From Paraburkholderia fynbosensis (GTDB lineage: Bacteria > Pseudomonadota > Gammaproteobacteria > Burkholderiales > Burkholderiaceae): a stretch of 64,000 nt of DNA. Location of the stretch: the NCBI RefSeq assembly GCF_902859935.1, contig NZ_CADIKI010000011.1, positions 202,721 to 266,720 on the forward strand, written 5' to 3'. The position numbers and the translations under genes were made by a program. This document shows positions 1 to 9,247 of this stretch, in pieces (the stretch's first letter is position 1; every line of letters begins with the position of its first letter). The notes beneath the pieces were generated by a model. It saw nothing but the letters and a program-made list of their open reading frames with translations. It was not told the DNA's origin and ran no database searches.

Positions 1-1029
1 CGTCTGCGCGCGGCCGGCGCGTCGATTCTCGGCAAGACTGTGACTACGGAATTCGCATGGCGCAATCCTGGGCCGACCGTCAATCCGTGGAATAGCGCGT
101 ACACGCCGGGCGGATCGTCGAGCGGATCGGCGGCGGCCGTTGCCGCCGGCATCGTACCGCTTGCGTTCGGCACGCAGACCCAGGGCTCCGTCATCCGGCC
201 CGCGGCGTATTGCGGGATCGTCGGCTTCATGCCCACGTACGGTGCGATTGCGCGCACAGGCGTATTGCCGCTCGCGTGGTCGCTCGACCACGTTGGGCTG
301 TTTGCGAGGCGGGTGGCGGACATCGCGTACACGCTGAAGCTCGTGTCCGGTACGGACACGAGCGACCCGCATGTTTCGCATATCGCGTTAAAAGCGGATC
401 GGCCTGGGGGGCGGCGGATCGGTGTGTTGAGACGGCAGGTGGGCGGCGCTGTCGAACCCGCGCAGCAGGCGGCGCTCGAGGGGCTTGCGACCCGCCTGGC
501 GCGTGACGGGGCTGAGATCGTCACGGTCGATCTTCCGGCTGAGTTGTTCGAGACGCCGGCTTACGCGCTGCAACTGATGTCGGTGGAAGCGGCGATCACG
601 CACGGCAATCTGGTCGATCGCACGCCGGAACTCGTCAGTGCTCCGATGCGCGGTCTTATCGAAGAAGGGCGCGCGCTGCACGCCACGACTTATGCGCGGA
701 TCAAGGCATGGCAGGTTCCGATGGCGCTGCGCTTTGACGCATGGCTGGCGCAGACGATGGGGCTCGATGCGCTGCTTGTTGCGCCCGCAACGGGCGAGCC
801 GCCGCGTGGACTTGAATTCACCGGCGATGCCTCGTTCTGCGCGCCGTGGACGTATCTAGGTGTACCAGCCGTGACTGTTCCGGTGGGGTTCGGGCCCGCT
901 GGCCTGCCGCTTGGTGCGCAACTTGTTGGCGCCGCGCACGGCGATGCGCAGTTGCTAGCGCTCGCGGAGTGGGTCGAGGCGCGCGCGGGGTGGAAGGCGG
1001 CGGTGGCGGAGCGAGCCGTCGAGATTTAG
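1..1029 (+). CDS. Amidase signature family hydrolase (5' truncated by window edge)
   Basis: This is the C-terminal part of an amidase-signature enzyme, which hydrolyses carboxylic amides with a Ser-cisSer-Lys triad. The reading frame is open from base 1, and the first codons (LRAAGASILGKT) contain the family's conserved Lys region, so the true start lies upstream. The glycine/serine-rich signature GGSSSGSAAAVAAG follows at about bases 109-150, then GSVIRPAAYCGIVGF with the nucleophile Ser. About 343 residues are present of the usual 450-500. The substrate cannot be read from sequence; GatA-like and catabolic amidases share these motifs. The next gene on the same strand starts 600 bp downstream, so it is probably a separate unit. 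Confidence 0.9.
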   Translation, partial: RLRAAGASILGKTVTTEFAWRNPGPTVNPWNSAYTPGGSSSGSAAAVAAGIVPLAFGTQTQGSVIRPAAYCGIVGFMPTYGAIARTGVLPLAWSLDHVGLFARRVADIAYTLKLVSGTDTSDPHVSHIALKADRPGGRRIGVLRRQVGGAVEPAQQAALEGLATRLARDGAEIVTVDLPAELFETPAYALQLMSVEAAITHGNLVDRTPELVSAPMRGLIEEGRALHATTYARIKAWQVPMALRFDAWLAQTMGLDALLVAPATGEPPRGLEFTGDASFCAPWTYLGVPAVTVPVGFGPAGLPLGAQLVGAAHGDAQLLALAEWVEARAGWKAAVAERAVEI

Positions 1030-1630
1030 TGCGGGGAAACGTTGACCTTGTTGTGACGCAACAGCGGGTAACCGAACCGCTTCCTAGCCTTGTCGATTTG
1101 TTTAAACACAAATCAGAAACATAGCGGACAGGTAGATGCCTGAAGGAGGGGCGCACGAGCGTTGGGTCCCCTTCGAATTTATGCAAGCTGCCTGTTGATT
1201 CACGGACCCGGCTTTGCGCCCTTTGGGGCATTCGTTCCTTTCGTGCGATTTCTGGCGGGGTCCGGGTTCTGTCCTTCATCTGCAACACTCCTGCTTCTCA
1301 CGCAGCTTCGATCGTGTTGCATCGACCGGTTGAATCCGCAAGCTTGAGCCGACGTTCGAGCATCCTCGCGAGAGCGCGGATCAATGGCCGTAATAGGCCC
1401 ACGTTAAGCGGTCATTGACTTGCCCGATCTCGCGTTAGCCGCTCCTCGCGCACCTTCAGCAGCGGGACCGGCGCCATTCGCGCTCAGCACTTCCCTTGCG
1501 ATCGGGCTTTCTCCGCGGCCGATTGTCGTCCAGAATGAATATTCAGTGCGCGAAGCGGCAGCTCAGGCGTATCCGTGTTGCCCGGCCATGCAGAGGTTGG
1601 ACGCCGTCCTTGACAAAGCGGGGGAGGGCC
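1030..1630. other. Intergenic region, no supportable gene
   Basis: About 600 bp with only overlapping low-quality reading frames. An interrupted palindrome, GATTTG (1095-1100) / CAAATC (1109-1114), surrounds a TTTAAA core and may be an operator or a weak transcript end after the amidase. A good Shine-Dalgarno (GGGGGAGGG) sits just before the ATG at 1631. Confidence 0.5.
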
Positions 1631-2950
1631 ATGCTTGACGATTCGCTCCCGGACCGAATCAGGCCAGTCACTGTCCGTCATCGCTGGACGATTCTGGTCG
1701 CGAGCACGGGCGGCGCGCTCGAAGTCTTCGACTTCGTGATCTACGGGTTTTTTGCCCAAAATATCGGCGCCGAGTTCTTTCCGCGACAAATGGGCGTATC
1801 GGGGCAGACGCTGTCGTTCACGGTGCTGGCGGCAGGCTACCTGTCGAGGCCTCTCGGAGGCATCGTCCTCGGTCATTTTGGCGACAGGTATGGCCGGCGC
1901 ATGGTGTTCATATCGTCGGCGATGATCGCGGCCGTTTCCACGCTCCTGATTGGAATGCTTCCTTCATACGCCTTCTGGGGCGTGACTGCCTCGGTCCTTC
2001 TTTTAACGTTACGGCTCGTTCAGGGCTTGTGTCTGGGCGGCGAACTGCCCGGCGCTGTCATCTATGCCGTAGAGACCACGCGCATGAGGCGAGGGTTCGT
2101 CTGCGGCATCGTCTTTGTTGCGGTCAATCTTGCGTTGCTGTTGGCCACGACCGTCAACATGGTGGTGCAAAGCACGCTCACCAGCGAGCGGATCAGCGCA
2201 TCGGGATGGCGCATCGGCTTCCTTATTGGCGGCATGGTGGGCCTGTTGAGCTTCGCGTTGCGCCGTACGCTCGCAGAAACCGATGAGTACGCGCAGGCCA
2301 TCGGCGCTCGGCACCGTGAACCGCTGGCCGTGCTGTTTCGCAGCCATCTCAAGCCAGTCGTCACGGGTGTTGCCGCGTGCTCGCTGGTGGGTGCATCGAG
2401 TGGCATGTTCATCGGGTTCATGCCAAGTTATCTGCAAGGACTTCACTACGAAGCTCGGGAAATTGCGAGCGCGCAGACCTTTTATCTGATTGCCGTTGCG
2501 GCTTGCATTCTCGTCACGTCCTATGCTGGCGACCTGTTGCCGCGACACTACGTGTTCAGGGCGGGGACCGTCCTGTCGGCTCTATTCACGCCGATCTTCT
2601 TCATGGCGGCCGCCCGTTATCACGTAGACCTGACTGCCTGGTTCTTGCTTGCCGGCGCGGTGGCTTCACTGGCAAACGGGGTCTACGCGTGCGCAATCGC
2701 CGAAATGTTTCCCGTCGACGTCAGATTTAGCGGCCTCGCGACGGCCATGAACCTCGGGCTGGCTGCCTCGCTCGGCCTCACTCCTCTCGCCGCTCATATC
2801 GCCGCCGCACATGCTCACTGGAGTCCCGCGCTGCCGCTTGTCGCGTGTGCCGCATTCGCATTCGCCGCGTCCTTCGGAATGCGTAGCCTGCCGCGGCGAG
2901 GTGACGCCGAGGAGGCAAGCAGGCGCTCTCACCGCAAGGAGCGCGCATGA
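1631..2950 (+). CDS. MFS transporter, metabolite:H+ symporter (MHS) type
   Basis: A 439-residue inner-membrane carrier of the major facilitator superfamily, resembling the proline/betaine/dicarboxylate MHS branch. The family loop motif between helices 2 and 3 is clear (GHFGDRYGRRM), as is GGALEVFDFVIYGFFA in helix 1 and RLVQGLCLGGELPG in helix 4; about 12 hydrophobic segments are visible. I chose ATG 1631 because it is preceded by GGGGAGGG and begins right before the first helix; the frame is open 135 bp further upstream but that part is Arg-rich and unlike the family. Its stop overlaps the start of the next gene by 4 bp, so carrier and regulator are translationally coupled. The substrate is unknown. 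Confidence 0.88.
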   Translation: MLDDSLPDRIRPVTVRHRWTILVASTGGALEVFDFVIYGFFAQNIGAEFFPRQMGVSGQTLSFTVLAAGYLSRPLGGIVLGHFGDRYGRRMVFISSAMIAAVSTLLIGMLPSYAFWGVTASVLLLTLRLVQGLCLGGELPGAVIYAVETTRMRRGFVCGIVFVAVNLALLLATTVNMVVQSTLTSERISASGWRIGFLIGGMVGLLSFALRRTLAETDEYAQAIGARHREPLAVLFRSHLKPVVTGVAACSLVGASSGMFIGFMPSYLQGLHYEAREIASAQTFYLIAVAACILVTSYAGDLLPRHYVFRAGTVLSALFTPIFFMAAARYHVDLTAWFLLAGAVASLANGVYACAIAEMFPVDVRFSGLATAMNLGLAASLGLTPLAAHIAAAHAHWSPALPLVACAAFAFAASFGMRSLPRRGDAEEASRRSHRKERA

Positions 2951-4707
2951 GTTCGCAAGAGGGTATCAGGATGACTGACGTGGAGCTTGACGTCCAGCGC
3001 TACGAATTGCGTCGCGGCGGCGAGATGGTGCGACTCGAGCGGCTGCCAATGGAACTGCTGATGCTGATGGCGTCGCGTCACGGGCAACTGGTCACCCGTG
3101 CCGACATTGTGAGGGCACTCTGGGGCACGAACACGTATCGCGAAACCGACAACAGCATCAATACAGCGATCCGTAAGATCCGCGTCGCGCTGGGCGAGGA
3201 CCCCGAGAGTCCCAGGTACCTCATGACTGTCAAAGGCAAGGGCTATCGGCTCGACGGCATCCGGCTTCCGGACCGTGAGGCGCCGACCGGTTCTGCGCCG
3301 GCCGTTCGCGTGCTCGTACTGCCGTTCGAGAACAAGACGGACGATGCCAGCCTCGACGGTTTCTGTTCCGCCGTCGCGGACGAGACTTCGGCCAACATCG
3401 GCATTCTCTACCCGGAACAGATCCTGGTCATCGCCAGGACGACCGCTGCATGCTATCGGCGGTCCGCAAAGAGTATCTCCGAGATCGCGCATGAGTTGAC
3501 CGTCGATTACGTGCTCGAAGGCGCGCTGACGCGTGAGGGCGCAAGAATCCGCATTCTGGCGCAACTGATACGTTCTTTCGATCAGGTCCAGATATGGAGC
3601 CGCGCTCATGAACCGATCGCAAAAGGTGCGCTTGATATTCAAAAGGAAGTGGGCGCCGCGTTGGCCCAGGAGGTCTCGCCAGCGCTCGCGGAGCAACAGC
3701 AGCACAGGCTGGCGAGGCGCTTGCCCGTCGATCCTTCGGCGCACGACGCTTACCTGCGTGGGCGCTACTACTGGACCCGGCGAGTTCACTTCGACGCGGG
3801 GTTTGCCGCCCACCACGGATTGAGCGACGAAGACTTCATTCGCGCGCACGGCTATTTTGAAACCGCCGTCGACCTCGACCCAACCTACGCGCTCGGCTAT
3901 GTCGGCCTGTCGAACATTTTCGGCTCGACCGCGACACACGGATTCTATGCGCCGTCGCAAGGCTATCCCAAGGCGCGCGAGGCTGCGCTGCGAGCACTTG
4001 AACTCGACCCGAACCTGCCCGAAGCCCATCAGGCACTCGCCGGCGTGCACTACTTCTACGACTGGGACTGGCGCCGGGCCGAGGAGGAATTTCTTGAGGC
4101 ATTACGGCTCAATCCGAGCCACGCCGAAACGAGCCGCCTGTACGCAAGGCTTCTAACCGTGGTCGGACGAGAAGCGGAAGGACGGGCGCAGTTCGAGCTT
4201 GCCGAAAGGGTCGACCCGCTCGGCTTCGAAGGCTCGCGCCTGCTCGGTCTGGTACAGTCGGGCAGGTATGACGACGTCATCGGCGAATATATCAAGGCTG
4301 GACATGGCAACCGCTCGCCGCTGATTTATCAGCTGCTGGCAATCGCCTTCGAGGTTCGCGGCCAGTACGAAGAAGCGATCGAAGCCACGATCGATGCGCT
4401 CACGCGCTGCAACGAATTCACACGGGCATCGACGATTCGAAGCGTGTGGGATTCGGGCGGTTATGCGAAGGTCCTGCAATGGTATTTGCAGGACCTGATG
4501 TCGCGGCGTCAGCGGAGCTATACGTCCCCGTTCCTGTTCGCCGAGATTTACGCGAGGCTCGGCCAGCAGGACGAGATGTTCCATTGGCTCGGTGCGGCAC
4601 TTGCCGAGCATTCGCCGCGCCTGTGTGAACTCCGCACGAACGCATGGTTCCATCGCTATCGATCGATGGGACGGTTCAGAGAGGTGGAAAGGCGTATCGG
4701 CTATTAG
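2947..4707 (+). CDS. CadC-like winged-helix regulator with TPR repeats
   Basis: A 586-residue predicted transcription regulator. Residues ~9-105 form an OmpR/CadC-type winged helix (ending TVKGKGYRL, typical of the wing). Residues ~118-240 resemble the periplasmic or adenylate-cyclase-associated fold seen in HilA/CadC-like proteins (VLVLPFENKTDD). Residues ~265-470 contain TPR-like helices (YFETAVDLDPTYALGYVGLS, ALELDPNLPEAHQALAG). I see no convincing transmembrane helix, so unlike CadC it is probably cytoplasmic. The ATG overlaps the stop of the upstream MFS gene (ATGA), implying that the regulator is made with the carrier and likely controls it. No ligand can be deduced. Confidence 0.85.
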   Translation: MSSQEGIRMTDVELDVQRYELRRGGEMVRLERLPMELLMLMASRHGQLVTRADIVRALWGTNTYRETDNSINTAIRKIRVALGEDPESPRYLMTVKGKGYRLDGIRLPDREAPTGSAPAVRVLVLPFENKTDDASLDGFCSAVADETSANIGILYPEQILVIARTTAACYRRSAKSISEIAHELTVDYVLEGALTREGARIRILAQLIRSFDQVQIWSRAHEPIAKGALDIQKEVGAALAQEVSPALAEQQQHRLARRLPVDPSAHDAYLRGRYYWTRRVHFDAGFAAHHGLSDEDFIRAHGYFETAVDLDPTYALGYVGLSNIFGSTATHGFYAPSQGYPKAREAALRALELDPNLPEAHQALAGVHYFYDWDWRRAEEEFLEALRLNPSHAETSRLYARLLTVVGREAEGRAQFELAERVDPLGFEGSRLLGLVQSGRYDDVIGEYIKAGHGNRSPLIYQLLAIAFEVRGQYEEAIEATIDALTRCNEFTRASTIRSVWDSGGYAKVLQWYLQDLMSRRQRSYTSPFLFAEIYARLGQQDEMFHWLGAALAEHSPRLCELRTNAWFHRYRSMGRFREVERRIGY

Positions 4708-5247
4708 GATGGCTACGCATGCCACCGGCGGACGACCCGTCCGCCGCACTGGGCCAAGGGCGACGTTCCGGTGACGCGTTTTCCCGACCGCCGTATGCAA
4801 GAGGCCGGCCTGATCCTTGAAGCGTTCGGTTCTGGAGGCCCTCGATCATGCCCGCCTTCCCGAAAGGAGGGCAGTGTCCAATTCATCTCGGCCAATTTCG
4901 GCCGCTCGCCTGCGCTGTGCGCGCGGACGTCCAAGCGTCTTCATGCACTGGTCAACGGACGTCGGCTCAGCGTCGTGCCGATCGCGTCATCGTTACCTCA
5001 CAGACCGGGTCTTTTTATCGCGCCGGATTGGGAACTGAACCTGTTCTTTTGAGCCCGATTTCCCTGTTGCCCGCACGAGTTAACGATTTCTTCAGATGCC
5101 GTCGATGGCTCTGTTCGCGGTCCCGTCGCAGCATGGCCATAGCGATGCCGGCACGAGGCCTCCTACGCGGACGAGCAGCCGTCCGGGACCGCCTTCGAGG
5201 CCAGTCATGCTCTGACCGTGCAGTTCACTTTGCAGGAGTAAATGGAC
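4708..5247. other. Intergenic region, no supportable gene
   Basis: About 540 bp. Short frames on both strands lack family resemblance, signal peptides or good ribosome sites. It probably holds the promoter of the small secreted protein that follows; I cannot point to convincing -35/-10 boxes. Confidence 0.4.
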
Positions 5248-5499
5248 ATGAAGACAATCCGAATTGCTGCCGCTTGCGCGCTTGTCGCCCTCGTCCCGGC
5301 GCAGTCGTGGGCGCAGGACAAGACGGCAACGTCGCAGGCCGAACCGGCTGCCCAGGACGTCGGAGGCGTTGCAGATACGCCGAAAGGGGAGGCGGGGCAC
5401 TCCATGGCTTCTACGCGGCAATCTGCCGAGGTGTCCGGCCATTGGCCGCAAGCCGCAGACCAAAGCCGTGTGTCCAGTAACCTGTTCAGTCACCATTGA
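5248..5499 (+). CDS. Small secreted hypothetical protein
   Basis: An 83-residue protein with a clear Sec signal peptide: MKTIRIAAACALVALVPAQ followed by SWAQD, cleavage likely after SWA. The mature part is short, Gln/Ser/Ala-rich and has no recognisable domain or cysteines. An AGGAG at about 5234 lies 9 nt before the ATG at 5248, which favours this start over the in-frame ATG at 5242. Proteins of this kind are common lineage-specific exported peptides in Burkholderiaceae. No function is claimed. Confidence 0.6.
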   Translation: MKTIRIAAACALVALVPAQSWAQDKTATSQAEPAAQDVGGVADTPKGEAGHSMASTRQSAEVSGHWPQAADQSRVSSNLFSHH

Positions 5500-5651
5500 A
5501 CATCGCCTTCGTGCTTGCGATGCGAACTTGAGACAGCACTCCCGTGCTCGCTCTGAACATCGGCACGGCGCACGGCCGCCTCATCCCGCGAGGCAATGGG
5601 CCCCCGCGCGCCGTGATGTTTCGGTCTGGTTTGGATGACAGGGAGGTTATC

Positions 5652-6266
5652 GTGAAGATCAAACGAGTCAGCATTTGGTCAGCAACCGCAGTGGCACTCC
5701 TCTTACTCGGCGGCGCCGCGCAGGCTGAGGGTCCCGGTGGACACGACGGACGCGACGGACACGGCGGCTCACACGGCCTTTGCTCGAACGCTACGCTCAA
5801 AGGACCGTATGCATTTACCGGTCACGGAGAAATCATCGGATTGATAGGACCGAACAATAAGGTTTCTCCGTATGCGTCCACGTCGATTCTTGATGACGTC
5901 GCCCTCGTGACGTTCGATGGCACAGGCGGCTTTACGCGCACCGACTTCGGCATGATCGGTGGGCTGCCGAAAGGCGGCCTGACGACCTTCAATCCGAACC
6001 AGAACGGAACATACACGGTCAACTCCGATTGCACCGGCACGATGAAAATCGTCTATACCGCTGGCGGAGCGGTGCCGGCGGGAGTCGAAACTGACCTGAA
6101 CATGGTCGTCGCTGCGGACGGGACGCTCGTGGAATCCGTGGTCTACAGGGCGGTCACCGTCTCTGGCGCGAGCGGGGACGGCTCGGTAACGTGCCCGCAG
6201 TTTTGCGAGCAGGCTGTACAAGAAAGTTTCGAGGGGAAGAAGATCGTTGTCTACGGCTTCCGCTAA
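5652..6266 (+). CDS. Secreted hypothetical protein with signal peptide
   Basis: A 204-residue exported protein. GTG 5652 is chosen because GGAGG precedes it by a few bases and the N-terminus then reads as a signal peptide (VKIKRVSIWSATAVALLLLG, cleavage after AQA). The mature protein begins with a Gly/His/Asp-rich stretch (HDGRDGHGGSHG), then SNATLKGPYAFTGHG and a beta-rich domain with repeated threonine/glycine turns. Three cysteines (SDCTG, VTCPQFCEQ) could form disulphides in the periplasm. The pattern resembles secreted proteins with an N-terminal LKGxYxF motif found singly in Burkholderia. No catalytic motif is visible. It appears monocistronic. Confidence 0.7.
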   Translation: MKIKRVSIWSATAVALLLLGGAAQAEGPGGHDGRDGHGGSHGLCSNATLKGPYAFTGHGEIIGLIGPNNKVSPYASTSILDDVALVTFDGTGGFTRTDFGMIGGLPKGGLTTFNPNQNGTYTVNSDCTGTMKIVYTAGGAVPAGVETDLNMVVAADGTLVESVVYRAVTVSGASGDGSVTCPQFCEQAVQESFEGKKIVVYGFR

Positions 6267-6449
6267 TCGGGTTCCACGGGCTCACGCTCGCTGAGTCGCT
6301 GCCATGAGCGGCGCTGAGCCCGACGTTGGGCGCAGATTTTCGGTCCTCTACTTCCCGCACCGTCTGCGTGGGCCATAGGCTCACTTTCCCGACCTGTCGC
6401 AATACGGACTGAGGTTGACCCGGTTCGACGGATAGATTTGCAGTTGAGT
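6267..6449. other. Intergenic DNA beside IS scrap
   Basis: No gene is supportable here. Together with the flanking IS3-family remnant and the 130 bp before the LysR gene, this forms a ~620 bp non-coding stretch. Confidence 0.4.
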
Positions 6450-6754
6450 TTAATGCGGTGTGGCACCTCCAGATAAGCTTGAATCGCGGGTTGTCCACGG
6501 CCGGGCGGCGGGTCGCCTGTCACGACCACGACGCTGGAGATCAGGCGCACGTCGGCCGCCCGCGCGTGGCCGTGTGGCGCGCGGCCAGCGCCGCCGGCTC
6601 GCCCCACACAAACCCGCCATACGCATGTGGCGCACCACCCGCTTGGGCCCCACGTGTACGCCTTCGCGCGCGAGCTGCGCATGGATAGCGGTGCCCCATA
6701 CGTGCCGCGCGAGCTCGCATGTAGCGTGCGGATGCGCGAGAGCAGTTGCGCATC
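6450..6754 (-). pseudogene. IS3-family transposase (orfB) fragment, frameshifted
   Basis: On the minus strand the N-terminal region of an IS3-family OrfB can be read across two frames. The first is DAQLLSRIRTLHASSRGTYG (bases ~6754-6689). After a one-base shift it continues IHAQLAREGVHVGPKRVV and then RHMRMAGLCGASRRR (to ~6590), degenerating into APDLQRR. These match the helical HTH_21 region that precedes the DDE core. The catalytic D,D,E domain is absent, as are orfA and recognisable terminal repeats, so the copy is dead. It lies immediately upstream of the hydroxyproline operon and marks an old insertion. Confidence 0.75.
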
Positions 6755-6889
6755 GCTACGTGTGTGCATCGCTATATCTAGAGACGACGGTTGTACGGCG
6801 TGAGTCTCCGAGGACCCTCGCAACCCATCAGCCGACGTCGTTGGGCTATCCTGTTGCTCTACTACAACCAGGATAATCCGCCGCGCGCC

Positions 6890-7789
6890 ATGGCTCTCAC
6901 TCCGTTGCCTCCACTCGCATGTCTTCAAGCATTCGAAGCTAGCGCCCGTTATCTCAGCTTCACTCGCGCGGGTCAGGAACTGCACCTGTCCACCAGTGCC
7001 GTGAGTCGGCAGATATCTCAGCTCGAAGAATTTCTCGGGCGCCGACTATTCGTGCGGGAGCACAACGCCCTAAGGCTCACACCAGCAGGGGAAACCTATG
7101 CGGTGGATGTTCGGCGCATGTTGGAGCTGTGCACTAGCGTGACGTCGAGTCTGATGGCTCGCGTCGTCAAATCTCGCCTCACGGTGTCCTGCACGGCCGG
7201 AATCTCGGTGTTCTGGCTTGCGCCCAGAATCGGCTCGTTTATCGACGGGAATCCCGATGTGGACCTGCGCATCATTGTGCGGGACCACTTTGGAGCCGTC
7301 TCGCCTGCCGAGTACGACGTCGGCATTTTCTATCTGCGCAACCCTGAGGTTCATGGAACGCATACGCGCAAGCTCTTCGACGAAGAGGTCTTTCCGGTTT
7401 GTTCACCGACCTATCTTGAAGGGCGCAAGCTGAAGCCAGTGGAACTACTATCCTGCACGCTGCTTGTTCTTGAGGACGCGGAACGTAGCTGGATGTCCTG
7501 GCACACCTGGTTCGAACAGGCGGGGCTTGAACGACCAGCGCTCAATCAAACCATCATTGTCAACAGCTACCCACTCATTGTGCAGCTCGCGACGCATGGC
7601 AAGGGCGTCGCGCTCGGTTGGAACCGGGTTATCGACCCGCTCCTCGAGCACGGCGCGCTCGTCAGGGCATCGGACTCTCACGCCTCAATGGGCGGCTCAT
7701 ACTTTGTCACCTGGCCATCAGAGCGTGCGGAAACACCCGCCGCCCGTCGGTTTCGCGAGTGGGTAGTCAGCCAGACCCCCGCTTCCTGA
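6890..7789 (+). CDS. LysR-type transcriptional regulator, GcvA-like
   Basis: A 299-residue LTTR. The N-terminal winged helix spans residues ~6-65 (LQAFEASARYLSFTRAGQEL, then STSAVSRQISQLEEFLGRRL), followed by a periplasmic-binding-protein-like sensor (residues ~93-295). The spacing and the LPPLACLQAFEA start resemble GcvA/AmpR relatives. ATG 6890 is preferred over the upstream in-frame start because it gives the family-typical N-terminus, although the ribosome site is weak. It reads in the same direction as the operon beginning at 7942, 152 bp away, and is the obvious candidate regulator of that operon. The effector would plausibly be a hydroxyproline or pyrroline carboxylate (inference). Confidence 0.88.
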   Translation: MALTPLPPLACLQAFEASARYLSFTRAGQELHLSTSAVSRQISQLEEFLGRRLFVREHNALRLTPAGETYAVDVRRMLELCTSVTSSLMARVVKSRLTVSCTAGISVFWLAPRIGSFIDGNPDVDLRIIVRDHFGAVSPAEYDVGIFYLRNPEVHGTHTRKLFDEEVFPVCSPTYLEGRKLKPVELLSCTLLVLEDAERSWMSWHTWFEQAGLERPALNQTIIVNSYPLIVQLATHGKGVALGWNRVIDPLLEHGALVRASDSHASMGGSYFVTWPSERAETPAARRFREWVVSQTPAS

Positions 7790-7862
7790 CGTCCCCGGTT
7801 GCAAGCCTCTGGACGCGGTTGCGTTTTCTGCAAGCGCGTTTGCGAATTTAGCGTTATGCGGT

Positions 7863-7895
7863 CGTCACGCCAAAAATTACATTGATTGCGTGACG
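7863..7895. promoter_or_regulatory. Interrupted perfect dyad upstream of hydroxyproline operon
   Basis: CGTCACGC (7863-7870) and GCGTGACG (7888-7895) are perfect inverted 8-bp arms around a 17-bp AT-rich centre, ending 46 bp before the transporter ATG. The position suits a regulator site in the lysR-transporter gap; a transcript hairpin is the alternative. Confidence 0.45.
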
Positions 7896-7941
7896 AATCG
7901 CGAACGCTCGCCTCGCAAAGCGACAATCCAGAGAGGTCTAA

Positions 7942-9237
7942 ATGGCAACGAGTGCATCAAACGGCATACTGATGGGCGAGCCGCCCACAAGGACGGTGAC
8001 GCGCCGGAAGGCGATTTTTGCCACTGTCATTGGCAGCGGTCTGGAATGGTTCGACTTTTCCGGGTACGCGTTCTTCGCAGCGACCATCGGTAAGCTATTT
8101 TTCCCCGCAGGCAACGAGACAACGTCGCTGCTGCTATCGCTGGCAACTTTTGGCGTTGGTTTCGTGATGCGACCGCTCGGCGGCATCGCGTTCGGCATCT
8201 ACGGCGACAAGGTGGGTCGCAAGCGAGCGCTGTCGCTCGCCATGCTGATCATGGCGCTCGGCTCGGGCATCATCGCTTTCGCCCCTACGTACCAATCTAT
8301 CGGCATCGCCGCGCCGTGTCTTATCGTCATCGCGCGATTGCTGCAGGGGCTGTCCGCTGGCGGTGAAATGGGCGGCGCTACCGCGTTCCTTACCGAGCAT
8401 GCTCCAGCTAAACGTCGTGCTTTCTATTCGAGCTGGATTCAGACGAGTATCGGTTTCGCCGTGGTCATCGGCAGCCTTACCGGTACGCTCATCACGTCGA
8501 GCATGTCGGCTGATTCGCTGACCGCATGGGGATGGCGTATTCCGTTTTTCATCGGCATGCTGGTGGCCCCGGTTGGATACTACATTCGGCTGAAAATCGA
8601 AGAAACGCCCGAGTTCGTTTCGGAGAAGCGCCACACCAACACGCCGCTGCGTGACGTCATTCGCGAGTATCCCCGCCAGGTGCTCTCCAGCCTGCTGATG
8701 GTCGTACTGTGGACCGTCTGCACGTACGTCATCCTGTTCTACATCCCGACTTATGTTGTGAAGTATCTGCACATGACCCAGCGTGAGGGCTTCACGTCGG
8801 GCGTCGTCAGCGGTGTCGTGCTGATGGTCATGGCGCCCGTGTTCGGGGCACTGTCCGATAAGGTCGGCAAGCGGCGGGTCCTGTCGGTTGCTGCGCTCGT
8901 TATTCTGGTTGCCAGCTATCCACTGTTCTCTCATCTGATTAAATCGCCCGACTTTGCCACTCTGCTGACCTTCCAGGCGATTTTCGGCGTGCTGATTGCG
9001 GCATACACCGGCCCGATTCTGGCTCTCTTCACGGAAATGTTCCCGAGCCGTGTCCGTGCAACCGGATTGTCTTTGGCCTACAACGGCGCAGTGACCATCT
9101 TCGGTGGCTTTGCCGCTTTCATCATCACCTGGCTTACCCAACACACGGGCGACGCCGGGTCTGCGTCTTATTACATCATCTTCGCCGCGGTGGTTAGCCT
9201 GCTCGGCATCTTGCTGACAAAGCCATACCAGGCTTGA
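7942..9237 (+). CDS. MFS transporter, MHS family (ProP-like), probable hydroxyproline/peptide uptake
   Basis: A 431-residue, 12-helix carrier with strong MHS-family features: VIGSGLEWFDFSGYAFFAAT in helix 1, MRPLGGIAFGIYGDKVGRKR between helices 2 and 3, and RLLQGLSAGGEMGGATAFL in helix 4. ProP, KgtP and ShiA belong to this family and take up betaine/proline, 2-oxoglutarate or shikimate with protons. AGAGAGG precedes the ATG. The amidohydrolase gene begins 10 bp after its stop, so the two are cotranscribed. Given the downstream enzymes, it most likely imports trans-3-hydroxyproline or small Pro/Hyp peptides (context inference). Confidence 0.88.
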   Translation: MATSASNGILMGEPPTRTVTRRKAIFATVIGSGLEWFDFSGYAFFAATIGKLFFPAGNETTSLLLSLATFGVGFVMRPLGGIAFGIYGDKVGRKRALSLAMLIMALGSGIIAFAPTYQSIGIAAPCLIVIARLLQGLSAGGEMGGATAFLTEHAPAKRRAFYSSWIQTSIGFAVVIGSLTGTLITSSMSADSLTAWGWRIPFFIGMLVAPVGYYIRLKIEETPEFVSEKRHTNTPLRDVIREYPRQVLSSLLMVVLWTVCTYVILFYIPTYVVKYLHMTQREGFTSGVVSGVVLMVMAPVFGALSDKVGKRRVLSVAALVILVASYPLFSHLIKSPDFATLLTFQAIFGVLIAAYTGPILALFTEMFPSRVRATGLSLAYNGAVTIFGGFAAFIITWLTQHTGDAGSASYYIIFAAVVSLLGILLTKPYQA

Positions 9238-9247
9238 GGAAATTCAC

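Noticed and set aside
2929..4050. 373-codon minus-strand open frame
   Set aside because: Shadow of the CadC-like regulator; composition is unlike a real protein.
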